A DNA stretch of 6,163 nucleotides from an uncultured Bacilli bacterium. GTDB taxonomy: Bacteria; Bacillota_I; Bacilli_A; RF39; UBA660. Shown here piece after piece: positions 1-5,507 of the stretch (position 1 is its first letter; the number at the start of each line of letters is the position of its first letter). The stretch lies in NCBI GenBank assembly GCA_947628685.1, contig CANRAT010000067.1, positions 1 through 6,163 on the forward strand. The letters run 5' to 3'. A program made the position numbers and the translations under genes. Below the pieces are notes generated by a model that was not told the DNA's origin, ran no database searches, and was given only the letters and a program-made list of their open reading frames with translations.

Positions 1-11
1 AATAATTAAAT

Positions 12-19
12 AAGGAGGA
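12..19 (+). promoter_or_regulatory. Ribosome binding site of rplC
   Basis: AAGGAGGA lies five bases before the first ATG of rplC. It is a near-perfect anti-16S match, typical of this window. The 11 bases to its left are AT-rich with stops in all three frames and are too short to show whether they include the end of rpsJ. Confidence 0.85.
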
Positions 20-24
20 TATAT

Positions 25-804
25 ATGAAAGGAATCTTAGGTCGTAAAATTGGAATGACTCAAGTGTTTACAAAATCAGGTAAATTAATTCCTGTAACTG
101 TTGTTGAAGTTGAGACTAATGTTGTTACACAAATCAAGACAAAAGAAAACGATGGTTATGATGCAATTCAATTAGGATTTGGAAATACAAGAGAAAAGTT
201 AGCGACTAAAGCTTTAAAGGGACAAACCGAAAAAGCAAAAACTACACCTAAGCGCTTCTTTAAAGAAATAAAAGGTGTAGATGTCAATTCATATAATCTT
301 GGTGATGAAGTTAAAGCGGATATATTCACACCAGGAGAAGTGGTTGACGTAACTGGAACTACTAAAGGAAAAGGGTTCCAAGGAGTAATTAAAAGACATG
401 GACAATCAAGGGGTCCTATGGGACATGGTTCACATTATCATAGAAGACCAGGTTCAATGGGAACAATGAGACCAATGCGTGTTTTCAAGGGTAAAAAACT
501 TGCTGGACATATGGGAACACTTACAGTAACTATTCAAAATCTTGAAGTTGTTGCTGTAGATACTTTAAATAATGTAATATTAATAAGTGGTAATATACCA
601 GGACCTAAAAAAGGTTTAGTAGTTATTAAAAGCGCTGTTAAGGCAAATGGAAAAGTAAACGATATGGAAGAACTTGTTTCTTATGAAACAGAAGAACCTG
701 TTGCAAGCGAAAGCGCTGAAACAACAGATGAAACTATAGAACCAGTTGTAGAAGAGGCTGCTGAGGTTTCTGAAGCAGAAGAAACTGCTGAGGATAATAA
801 TTAG
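25..804 (+). CDS. rplC: 50S ribosomal protein L3 with an acidic C-terminal extension
   Basis: L3 is an early-assembling 23S rRNA-binding protein whose central loop reaches toward the peptidyl-transferase centre. The 259-residue product opens with the family signature MKGILGRKIGMTQVF. It carries the GTTKGKGFQGVIKRH motif (about 111-125), the loop HYHRRPGSMG (137-146) and FKGKKLAGHMG (154-164). The normal fold ends near residue 208 (IKSAVKAN), where Bacillus L3 stops. Residues 209-259 form an extra tail with 19 Asp/Glu and no Lys or Arg from 211 onward, rich in Ala, Ser, Thr and Val. The start is fixed by a strong binding site and by homology. Stop is TAG, and rplD starts 14 bases later. The core identity is certain; the role of the tail is unknown. 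It is in frame and ends just before the rplD ribosome binding site, so I see no frameshift. Confidence 0.98.
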   Translation: MKGILGRKIGMTQVFTKSGKLIPVTVVEVETNVVTQIKTKENDGYDAIQLGFGNTREKLATKALKGQTEKAKTTPKRFFKEIKGVDVNSYNLGDEVKADIFTPGEVVDVTGTTKGKGFQGVIKRHGQSRGPMGHGSHYHRRPGSMGTMRPMRVFKGKKLAGHMGTLTVTIQNLEVVAVDTLNNVILISGNIPGPKKGLVVIKSAVKANGKVNDMEELVSYETEEPVASESAETTDETIEPVVEEAAEVSEAEETAEDNN

Positions 805-818
805 TAGGGAGGATACAT

Positions 819-1442
819 ATGAGTAAAATAAATGTATTAAACACAAATGGTGAAAAAGTAAAAGATATTACATTAAATAAAGAAGTATTTGGAATAGTTC
901 CAAATGATGCAGTATTATATGATGCAATTAAGCTTGCACAAAACAATGCTCGTCAAGGAACAAGAGGAGTAAAAGGTCGTTCAGATGTCTCTGGTGGTGG
1001 AAGAAAACCTTGGAGACAAAAAGGAACAGGACGTGCTCGTCAAGGAACAACTCGTGCACCTCATTGGTATCATGGTGCATATGCATTTGGTTTCCAAGTT
1101 AGAAACTATGAAACTAAACAAAACAGAAAGGAAAGAGCTTTGGCTTTAAAGTCAGCTTTAGCCTATAAAGTAATCAACAAAGAATTAGTTGTTATAGATA
1201 AATTAAATTTAGAATCAAGTAAAACAAAAGATATGAAAAATATTTTAAATAACTTTAAGGTTGAAAGAAACGTATTAGTAATTGTAAATGAATTAAATGA
1301 TAATTTAATCTTAGCTACTCGTAATTTAAAAAATGTATTATTACTTGAAGCAAGTGAAATCAATGTACTTGATTTAGTTTCTGCTAACCTTGTAATAGCA
1401 GAAGAAGATGCTATTAAAAGTATAGAGGAGGCTTTAGTATAA
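819..1442 (+). CDS. rplD: 50S ribosomal protein L4
   Basis: L4 binds 23S rRNA domain I, and its extended loop lines the narrow part of the peptide exit tunnel; in E. coli it also represses its own operon. The product has 207 residues, the usual length. The tunnel loop is well conserved: ARQGTRGVKGRSDVSGGG (44-61), then KPWRQKGTGRARQG (63-76). Directly after it, residues 80-105 depart from the family: the usual PxWRGGGVxFGP becomes PHWYHGAYAFGF, and the KLPKK stretch becomes KQNRK. The C-terminal domain is ordinary, with VLVIVNEL, LATRNLKNV and a final acidic helix. AGGGAGGA lies five bases before the ATG. The TAA stop shares its last A with the ATG of rplW (TAATG), suggesting translational coupling. 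A leader target for L4 autoregulation would lie upstream of the window, so it cannot be judged here. Confidence 0.97.
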   Translation: MSKINVLNTNGEKVKDITLNKEVFGIVPNDAVLYDAIKLAQNNARQGTRGVKGRSDVSGGGRKPWRQKGTGRARQGTTRAPHWYHGAYAFGFQVRNYETKQNRKERALALKSALAYKVINKELVVIDKLNLESSKTKDMKNILNNFKVERNVLVIVNELNDNLILATRNLKNVLLLEASEINVLDLVSANLVIAEEDAIKSIEEALV

Positions 1443-1723
1443 TGAAAACATTTAGAGATGTTATAAAAGCTCCGATTATTACTGAAAAAACTGCAAATTT
1501 ATCTCAAAATGGAAATATAGTAACATTTAGTGTAGATCCAAAAGCAAATAAAACTGAGATTAAACAAGCAGTAGAAAAAATATTTGATGTAAAAGTTGAA
1601 AGCGTTAATACTATAAACGTTAAACCAAGGAAAAAAAGAGTTGGACGTTATTCAGGGTTAACTAATAGAAAGAAAAAAGCTATTGTTAAATTAAAAGAAG
1701 GAAGTTCAATAGAACTTAACTAA
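1442..1723 (+). CDS. rplW: 50S ribosomal protein L23
   Basis: L23 sits at the peptide exit port and is the docking site for trigger factor and the signal recognition particle. The 93-residue product is close to the usual 95. It shows the N-terminal motif IKAPIITEKTANL (8-20), with Glu15 at the position of the trigger-factor contact glutamate of E. coli L23. Next come the FSVDPKANKTEIKQAVEKIF helix region (29-48), the VESVNTINVKPRKKRVGR RNA-binding arm (52-69) and a basic KKKAIVKL strand. It starts on the last base of the rplD stop. Its binding site, AGAGGAGG at 1424-1431, lies inside rplD with a rather long ten-base spacer, which fits coupling to L4 translation. Nothing in the sequence looks broken or unusual. 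Confidence 0.97.
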   Translation: MKTFRDVIKAPIITEKTANLSQNGNIVTFSVDPKANKTEIKQAVEKIFDVKVESVNTINVKPRKKRVGRYSGLTNRKKKAIVKLKEGSSIELN

Positions 1724-1741
1724 TCTAAAGGAGGAATACAA

Positions 1742-2572
1742 ATGGCAATCAAAAGTTATAAATCAACAACTAATGGTAGACGTGGTATGACTACTTTAGA
1801 TAATAGTGAATTAACTAAAGTAGCGCCAGAGAAATCATTGCTTGTTACATTAAAGAAAAATGGTGGTCGTAATAATCAAGGTAAAATAACTGTTCGCCAT
1901 CAAGGTGGAGGAGCTAAAAGAAAATATCGTATTATTGATTTTAAAAGAACAAAAGATGGTGTTATAGGTACTGTAGCATCTATTGAATACGATCCAAATA
2001 GAACAGCTAATATTGCTTTAATTAATTATGCAGATGGAGAAAAATCATATATAATTGCTCCAAAAGGATTAAAAGTTGGAGATAAAGTTGAAAGTGGAGA
2101 GAATGCTGATATTAAGATTGGTAACTCTTTACCACTATCTAAAATCCCAGAAGGAACACTTGTTCACAATGTTGAGCTTAAGGCTGGAAAAGGTGCACAA
2201 ATGGCACGTAGTGCTGGATCTAGTGTCCAAATACTTGGATTTGAAGGAAAATATGCCCTACTAAGATTAACTAGTGGTGAAGTTCGTAAAGTACTTAGTA
2301 CTTGTAGAGCAACTATTGGTGAAGTAGGAAATGAAGATTATGAATTAGTAAATTTAGGTAAGGCTGGTCGTAAGATACATATGGGTATTCGTCCAACAGT
2401 TCGTGGATCAGTTATGAACCCTAATGATCACCCACACGGTGGTGGTGAAGGTAGAGCACCTGTAGGACATAAAGGACCACTTACACCTTGGGGTAAACCT
2501 GCACTTGGATATAAAACTCGTAAAGGTAAAAAACAATCAGATGACTTAATAGTACATCGCCGTAAAAAATAG
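1742..2572 (+). CDS. rplB: 50S ribosomal protein L2
   Basis: L2 is a large primary rRNA-binding protein needed for subunit association and for peptidyl-transferase activity. The 276 residues match the family length (about 273-277). The N-terminus MAIKSYKSTTNGRRGMT is typical. VRHQGGGAKRKYRIIDFKR (51-69) and VASIEYDPNRTANIALI (78-94) belong to the OB-fold domain. RSAGSSVQILG and the GEVRKVLSTCRATIG region belong to the SH3-like domain. The C-terminal segment carries RPTVRGSVMNPNDHPHGGG; His230 appears equivalent to the functionally important His229 of E. coli L2. It ends in a basic tail (KTRKGKKQSDD, then VHRRKK). The binding site AAAGGAGGA is six bases before the ATG. Stop is TAG, 14 bases before rpsS. 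This is one of the most conserved products in the window, with no evident anomaly. Confidence 0.98.
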   Translation: MAIKSYKSTTNGRRGMTTLDNSELTKVAPEKSLLVTLKKNGGRNNQGKITVRHQGGGAKRKYRIIDFKRTKDGVIGTVASIEYDPNRTANIALINYADGEKSYIIAPKGLKVGDKVESGENADIKIGNSLPLSKIPEGTLVHNVELKAGKGAQMARSAGSSVQILGFEGKYALLRLTSGEVRKVLSTCRATIGEVGNEDYELVNLGKAGRKIHMGIRPTVRGSVMNPNDHPHGGGEGRAPVGHKGPLTPWGKPALGYKTRKGKKQSDDLIVHRRKK

Positions 2573-2586
2573 GAAAGGATGGAATT

Positions 2587-2859
2587 ATGGCTAGAAGTTT
2601 AAAAAAAGGACCTTTTGTAGACGATAGTCTAATGAAAAAGGTTAAAAAAGTAAATGAATCAGAAAAAAAAGAAGTTATAAAAACTTGGTCACGCCGTTCA
2701 ACAATATTTCCTGAATTTATAGGTAACACATTTGCCGTACATAACGGAAAAGAATTTGTTCCTGTATATGTTACTGAAGATATGGTAGGACACAAATTAG
2801 GTGAATTTGTTGCTACTCGTAAATTTGGTGGTCACGGTGAGGCTAAGGGTACTGAATAA
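2587..2859 (+). CDS. rpsS: 30S ribosomal protein S19
   Basis: S19 is a 30S head protein that pairs with S13 near the A and P sites and contributes to bridges with the large subunit. The 90-residue product carries the signature MARSLKKGPFVDDSLMKKV at the N-terminus, TWSRRSTIFPEFIG (33-46) and EDMVGHKLGEFVATR (64-78). After that the tail reads KFGGHGEAKGTE, where Bacillus S19 has KGHASDDKKTRR; it is slightly shorter and lacks the basic end. The ribosome binding site is weaker than its neighbours': AAAGGATGG at 2574-2582 rather than AAGGAGG. The start is nevertheless unambiguous from the conserved N-terminus. It sits 14 bases after rplB and 19 before rplV, in the standard order. Confidence 0.97.
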   Translation: MARSLKKGPFVDDSLMKKVKKVNESEKKEVIKTWSRRSTIFPEFIGNTFAVHNGKEFVPVYVTEDMVGHKLGEFVATRKFGGHGEAKGTE

Positions 2860-2878
2860 AACCTAGGGAGGAGAATTT

Positions 2879-3214
2879 ATGGAAGCAAGAGCAATCGCAA
2901 AGGGACTTAGAATCCCTCCACGTAAAGCACGTTTAATAATTGATTTAGTACGTGGAAAAGATGTTAGTGAAGCAGAAAGAATTTGTAAAAATTACAATAG
3001 TGAAGCTGCTAGATTAACTTTAAAAGTGTTAACTTCTGCAACAGCAAATGCTGAAAACAACTTAGGTTTAGATAAAACTAAATTATACGTTAAAGAAGCA
3101 TATGTTGATGAAGGACAAACTTTAAAAAGAATGAATTTTGGTTCTCGTGGTCACGTAGATCCAATTAAAAAAAGAACAAGTCATATTACAATTGTTGTAA
3201 GTGATAAAAACTAA
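2879..3214 (+). CDS. rplV: 50S ribosomal protein L22 with unusual tunnel hairpin
   Basis: L22 binds several 23S rRNA domains, and its long beta-hairpin forms, with L4, the exit-tunnel constriction where macrolides and stalling peptides act. The product has 111 residues and aligns with E. coli L22 (110) without gaps through the hairpin. Family features are RIPPRKARLIIDLVRGK (11-27), LTSATANAENN (51-61), AYVDEG (74-79) and KKRTSHITIVVSDK (97-110). The hairpin tip, residues 85-95, reads MNFGSRGHVDP where E. coli has IMPRAKGRADR. Only Gly91 and Asp94 are kept, so the usual PRAxGRA motif is absent although length and flanks are intact. AGGGAGGAG precedes the ATG by five bases. The reading frame is clean on both sides of the tip, so a sequencing frameshift is unlikely. 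Confidence 0.97.
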   Translation: MEARAIAKGLRIPPRKARLIIDLVRGKDVSEAERICKNYNSEAARLTLKVLTSATANAENNLGLDKTKLYVKEAYVDEGQTLKRMNFGSRGHVDPIKKRTSHITIVVSDKN

Positions 3215-3217
3215 AGT

Positions 3218-3225
3218 AAAGGAGG
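3218..3225 (+). promoter_or_regulatory. Ribosome binding site of rpsC (GTG start)
   Basis: AAAGGAGG (3218-3225) lies seven bases before GTG at 3233. It supports this GTG as the start, in agreement with the conserved N-terminus MGQKVSPIGLR of S3. All other complete genes here start with ATG. Confidence 0.8.
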
Positions 3226-3232
3226 AAAACTT

Positions 3233-3910
3233 GTGGGTCAAAAGGTTAGTCCAATAGGACTTAGAATAGGCGTTAACAAATCTTGGCAATCAAATTGGTA
3301 TGCTGAAGGTAAAAACAATGCTAAGTATATCAAAAACGATGATAAGATTCGTAAAATGTTAGAGAAAAGACTAAAAGACGCATCAGTTTCAAGTATTCTT
3401 ATTGAAAGAGACACTAAAAAGACTAATGTTGTTATAAATACAGCTAAACCTGGAGTTGTTATAGGACATGGCGGAGATGAAATTGATAAGATAAAAAAAG
3501 AATTATCAAAACTAGTTGACGAAAATATTCAAATTTCTATTAAGGAAGTTAAGAATCCAGATTTAGATGCTGCAATAGTTGCAGAAAATATCGCACGTCA
3601 AATAGAGGGACGTGTATCATTCAGAATAGCTCAAAAAAGAGCAATTAGAAATACAATGAAAGCAGGAGCAAAGGGAATTACAACTTCTGTATCAGGACGT
3701 TTAGGTGGAGCTGATATGGCTCGTACTGAAGGTTATACAGAAGGTAGCGTTCCTCGTCATACTTTAAGATCAGATATAGATTATGCATCAAAAGAGGCTA
3801 ATACTACTTATGGTAAGATTGGCGTAAAAGTATGGATTTGTAAAGGTGAAATACTTCCTGCTAAAAATAAGGGAGGTAATCTAGATGGCAGTAATTCCAA
3901 AAAGAACTAA
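3233..3910 (+). CDS. rpsC: 30S ribosomal protein S3
   Basis: S3 is at the 30S mRNA entry channel and contributes to mRNA unwinding. The 225-residue product begins MGQKVSPIGLRIG from a GTG codon. The type II KH domain has its GxxG loop as GHGG (78-81) in VVIGHGGDEI; Bacillus has GKGG. The C-terminal domain carries SGRLGGADMARTEGY (154-168), PRHTLRSDIDYA (174-185) and TTYGKIGVKVWI (191-202). In the segment matching the E. coli helicase residues Arg131, Arg132 and Lys135, this protein reads FRIAQK, so the first and third are kept and the middle one is Ile. The last 26 bases overlap the start of rplP in another frame, giving a short polar tail (DGSNSKKN). The core assignment is certain. Confidence 0.98.
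   Translation: MGQKVSPIGLRIGVNKSWQSNWYAEGKNNAKYIKNDDKIRKMLEKRLKDASVSSILIERDTKKTNVVINTAKPGVVIGHGGDEIDKIKKELSKLVDENIQISIKEVKNPDLDAAIVAENIARQIEGRVSFRIAQKRAIRNTMKAGAKGITTSVSGRLGGADMARTEGYTEGSVPRHTLRSDIDYASKEANTTYGKIGVKVWICKGEILPAKNKGGNLDGSNSKKN
3869..3877 (+). promoter_or_regulatory. Ribosome binding site of rplP inside rpsC
   Basis: AAGGGAGGT sits within the 3' coding end of rpsC, seven bases before the rplP ATG at 3885. It encodes the Lys-Gly-Gly part of the S3 tail as well as the L16 initiation signal. Confidence 0.8.
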
Positions 3911-4313
3911 ATTTAGAAATGTACATCGTCTTCCTTATGAAGGAAAAGCAAAGGGAAACACTAAAATTAGCTTTGGAGAATATGGCTTAATGGCGCTTGA
4001 AGGAGCTTGGATAACTGATAGACAAATCGAAGCTGCGAGAGTTGCTATGACTCGTTATATGAAACGTGGAGGAAAAGTTTGGATAAACATATTCCCACAC
4101 CTTTCATTAACTAAAAAACCACTTGAAACTCGTCAAGGTAAAGGTAAAGGTTCTCATGATGCATGGGTTGCAGTAGTTAAAGAAGGAAAAGTTATGTTTG
4201 AAATAGGAGAAGTTAGTGAAGATGTTGCTCGTGAAGCACTACGCCTTGCTATGCATAAACTTCCTATCAAATGTAAATTTGTAAAGAAAGAAAGTGGTGA
4301 TTCTAATGACTAA
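3885..4313 (+). CDS. rplP: 50S ribosomal protein L16
   Basis: L16 binds near the A-site tRNA elbow and the peptidyl-transferase centre and is added late in 50S assembly. The 142 residues cover the full family length. Visible motifs are PKRTKFR (5-11), FGEYGLMALE (30-39), the highly conserved DRQIEAARVAMTRYMKRGGK (45-64) and WINIFPH (66-72). KPLETRQGKGKG (78-89) and the closing VAREALRLAMHKLPIKCKFV are also present. In the near-invariant VRMGxGKG loop the Met is replaced by Gln (Gln84), next to Arg83, the equivalent of E. coli Arg81, which is hydroxylated there. One residue is inserted at the N-terminus compared with the usual M-x-x-PKR. It overlaps rpsC by 26 bases and rpmC by 8. Confidence 0.98.
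   Translation: MAVIPKRTKFRNVHRLPYEGKAKGNTKISFGEYGLMALEGAWITDRQIEAARVAMTRYMKRGGKVWINIFPHLSLTKKPLETRQGKGKGSHDAWVAVVKEGKVMFEIGEVSEDVAREALRLAMHKLPIKCKFVKKESGDSND
4293..4300 (+). promoter_or_regulatory. Weak ribosome binding site deciding the rpmC start
   Basis: AGTGGTGA precedes ATG 4306 by five bases. The in-frame GTG codons at 4294 and 4297 fall within this element and have no binding site of their own at a workable distance, so ATG 4306 is the better start. Confidence 0.6.
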
Positions 4314-4500
4314 TAAAGAAATAAGAGAATTATCTAATGAAGAAATACTTTCTAAAATAGAAGAGTCAAAAGAAGAATTATTTAACTTGCGTTTAAAACA
4401 AGCAACAGGATCTTTAGAAAAGCCTTCAAGAATCACAGAATTAAGAAAGTTAGTCGCACGTATGAAAACAATATTACGTGAAAGAGAACTAACTAAGTAG
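4306..4500 (+). CDS. rpmC: 50S ribosomal protein L29
   Basis: L29 is a small all-helical protein next to L23 at the peptide exit port, part of the docking surface for nascent-chain factors. Starting at ATG 4306, the product has 64 residues, close to the usual 66, and begins MTNKEIRELSNEEI, the typical N-terminus (Bacillus: MKANEIRDL). A longer reading from GTG 4294 would add MVIL, which has no family counterpart. The core motif is LFNLRLKQATGSLEKPSRI (25-43), followed by the second helix ELRKLVARMKTILRERE. The gene overlaps the 3' end of rplP by eight bases. Its own binding site is the weakest in the window, so translation is probably coupled to rplP. Stop is TAG, which is also part of the rpsQ binding site. 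Confidence 0.95.
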   Translation: MTNKEIRELSNEEILSKIEESKEELFNLRLKQATGSLEKPSRITELRKLVARMKTILRERELTK

Positions 4501-4505
4501 GAGGA
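4498..4505 (+). promoter_or_regulatory. Ribosome binding site of rpsQ overlapping the rpmC stop
   Basis: TAGGAGGA contains the TAG stop of rpmC and ends three bases before the rpsQ ATG at 4509. A ribosome terminating on rpmC would sit directly on the next initiation site. Confidence 0.8.
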
Positions 4506-4508
4506 ATT

Positions 4509-4769
4509 ATGGAAGAAAAAACTAGACACGAATTAGTTGGAACTGTTGTAAGTGATGTAAACGATAAAACTATTACAGTTTTAGTTGAAACATATAAAAA
4601 CGACAGATTATATGGTAAAAGAGTTAAATATTCTAAAAAATATACTGCACACGATGAAAAGAACGAAGCTAAAAAAGGCGATAAAGTTCTTATAGTAGAA
4701 ACTAGACCATTATCAAAAACTAAACATTTCCGTTTAGTAAAAGTTATAGAAAAAGCAATTATTTTATAA
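4509..4769 (+). CDS. rpsQ: 30S ribosomal protein S17
   Basis: S17 is an OB-fold primary binder of the 16S rRNA 5' domain, important early in 30S assembly. The 86-residue length is standard. Family motifs are LVGTVVSDVNDKTITVLVE (9-27), LYGKRVKYSKKYTAHDEKNE (34-53), then GDKVLIVETRPLSKTKHFRL (57-76). The N-terminus MEEKTRHELVG matches the short charged leader seen in other Firmicutes. The gene lies eight bases after rpmC, with a binding site shared with that gene's stop codon, and 25 bases before rplN, the widest gap in the window. Stop is TAA. No unusual residue stands out. Confidence 0.97.
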   Translation: MEEKTRHELVGTVVSDVNDKTITVLVETYKNDRLYGKRVKYSKKYTAHDEKNEAKKGDKVLIVETRPLSKTKHFRLVKVIEKAIIL

Positions 4770-4794
4770 TTGAACGAGTGAAGGAGGATAATAT

Positions 4795-5163
4795 ATGATT
4801 CAACAAGAAAGCCGTTTAAAAGTAGCCGATAATTCAGGAGCAAGAGAACTATCAGTTATTCGTGTTCTTGGAGGCTCTAAAGTTAAAACAGGTAATATTG
4901 GAGATATAGTAGTTGCTACTGTTAAAAAAGCAACACCTAATGGAACTGTTGAAAAAAGCAAAGTTGTTAAAGCAGTTATCGTTAGAAGTAAATTTGGTCT
5001 AAGAAGAGAAGATGGATCATATATCAAATTTGATGATAACGCTGCAGTTATTATTAAAGATGATAAGAGTCCAGTAGGTACTCGTGTATTTGGACCAGTC
5101 GCACGTGAATTACGTGAATTAGGTTTTAGTAAAATTATATCACTAGCAAAAGAAGTGCTATAA
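4795..5163 (+). CDS. rplN: 50S ribosomal protein L14
   Basis: L14 binds 23S rRNA at the subunit interface, beside L19, and is the site where the silencing factor RsfS docks. Its 122 residues equal the family length exactly. Signatures are MIQQESRLKVADNSGARE at the N-terminus, VLGGSKVKTGNIGD (24-37), VVKAVIVRSKFGLRREDGSY (57-76), FDDNAAVIIKDD (79-90) and PVGTRVFGPVARELRE (92-107). It opens the spc-operon portion. The 25-base gap before it (4770-4794) carries AAGGAGGA six bases before the ATG. I see no promoter or terminator stem in that gap, so read-through from the S10 part is likely. L14 is among the least divergent proteins here. Confidence 0.98.
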   Translation: MIQQESRLKVADNSGARELSVIRVLGGSKVKTGNIGDIVVATVKKATPNGTVEKSKVVKAVIVRSKFGLRREDGSYIKFDDNAAVIIKDDKSPVGTRVFGPVARELRELGFSKIISLAKEVL

Positions 5164-5169
5164 AAGTTT

Positions 5170-5175
5170 GGAGGA
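5170..5175 (+). promoter_or_regulatory. Ribosome binding site deciding the rplX start
   Basis: GGAGGA is immediately followed by an ATG at 5176 (no spacer) and by a second in-frame ATG at 5182 (six-base spacer). Only the second has normal spacing, so 5182 is the likely start. Confidence 0.75.
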
Positions 5176-5181
5176 ATGAAT

Positions 5182-5490
5182 ATGAACTTTAAAACTGGAG
5201 ATAAAGTAGTTGTCATTTCTGGTAAGGATAAAGGTAAAGAAGGAAAAATTACTCACGTATTACGTAATGAAAATAGAGTAGTTGTTGAAGGAATTAACAT
5301 GGTAAAAAAACATGTTAAAGGAAATGGTGGTCAAGCAGGCTCTATAAATGATGTAGAATCACCAATTCATGCTTCAAACGTAATGCTAGTAGATCCTAAA
5401 ACTAAAAAACCTACTAGAATAGGACATAGTATAAATAAAGACGGTAAGAAAATTAGAGTTGCAAAAAAATCTAATTCTAGTCTTGATTAA
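5182..5490 (+). CDS. rplX: 50S ribosomal protein L24
   Basis: L24 is an assembly-initiating protein that binds the 5' end of 23S rRNA and later lies near the exit port. From ATG 5182 the product has 102 residues, matching Bacillus L24 (about 103). It begins [20 protein letters not shown], which aligns with [20 protein letters not shown]; starting at ATG 5176 would add two residues with no counterpart. The KOW motif covers roughly residues 5-32. It is followed by [14 protein letters not shown] (33-46), [20 protein letters not shown] (60-79) and a basic end, [15 protein letters not shown]. It sits 18 bases after rplN and 17 before rplE, the standard order. Confidence 0.96.
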   Translation: [102 protein letters not shown]

Positions 5491-5507
5491 TTGGAAGGAG
5501 GGTATAT

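Noticed and set aside
1..11. Possible 3' end of rpsJ (S10)
   Set aside because: rpsJ is expected here by gene order, but 11 AT-rich bases with stops in every frame cannot identify it.
616..946. Two minus-strand open frames opposite the L3 tail and the L4 start (616-846 and 734-946)
   Set aside because: Cys/Phe/Ser-rich shadows of the Glu/Ala/Lys-rich sense codons, not genes.
2289..2303. Near-perfect palindrome AAGTACTTAGTACTT inside rplB
   Set aside because: The arms are seven bases with a one-base centre, too tight for a hairpin, and the bases encode conserved L2 sequence.
2481..2795. 104-codon minus-strand open frame across the rplB/rpsS junction
   Set aside because: Antisense to two conserved genes, with no recognisable motif.
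4770..4794. Possible promoter or terminator between the S10 and spc parts
   Set aside because: The 25-base gap holds the rplN binding site and shows no stem-loop with a T-run and no paired -35/-10 elements.
4493..4843. 116-codon minus-strand open frame opposite rpsQ
   Set aside because: Antisense to S17; the hydrophobic, low-complexity product is an artefact of Lys- and Val-rich sense codons.
4800..5216. 138-codon open frame on the minus strand opposite rplN
   Set aside because: It lies exactly against a certain L14 gene, has no sensible binding site or domain, and is best explained by codon bias of the sense strand.
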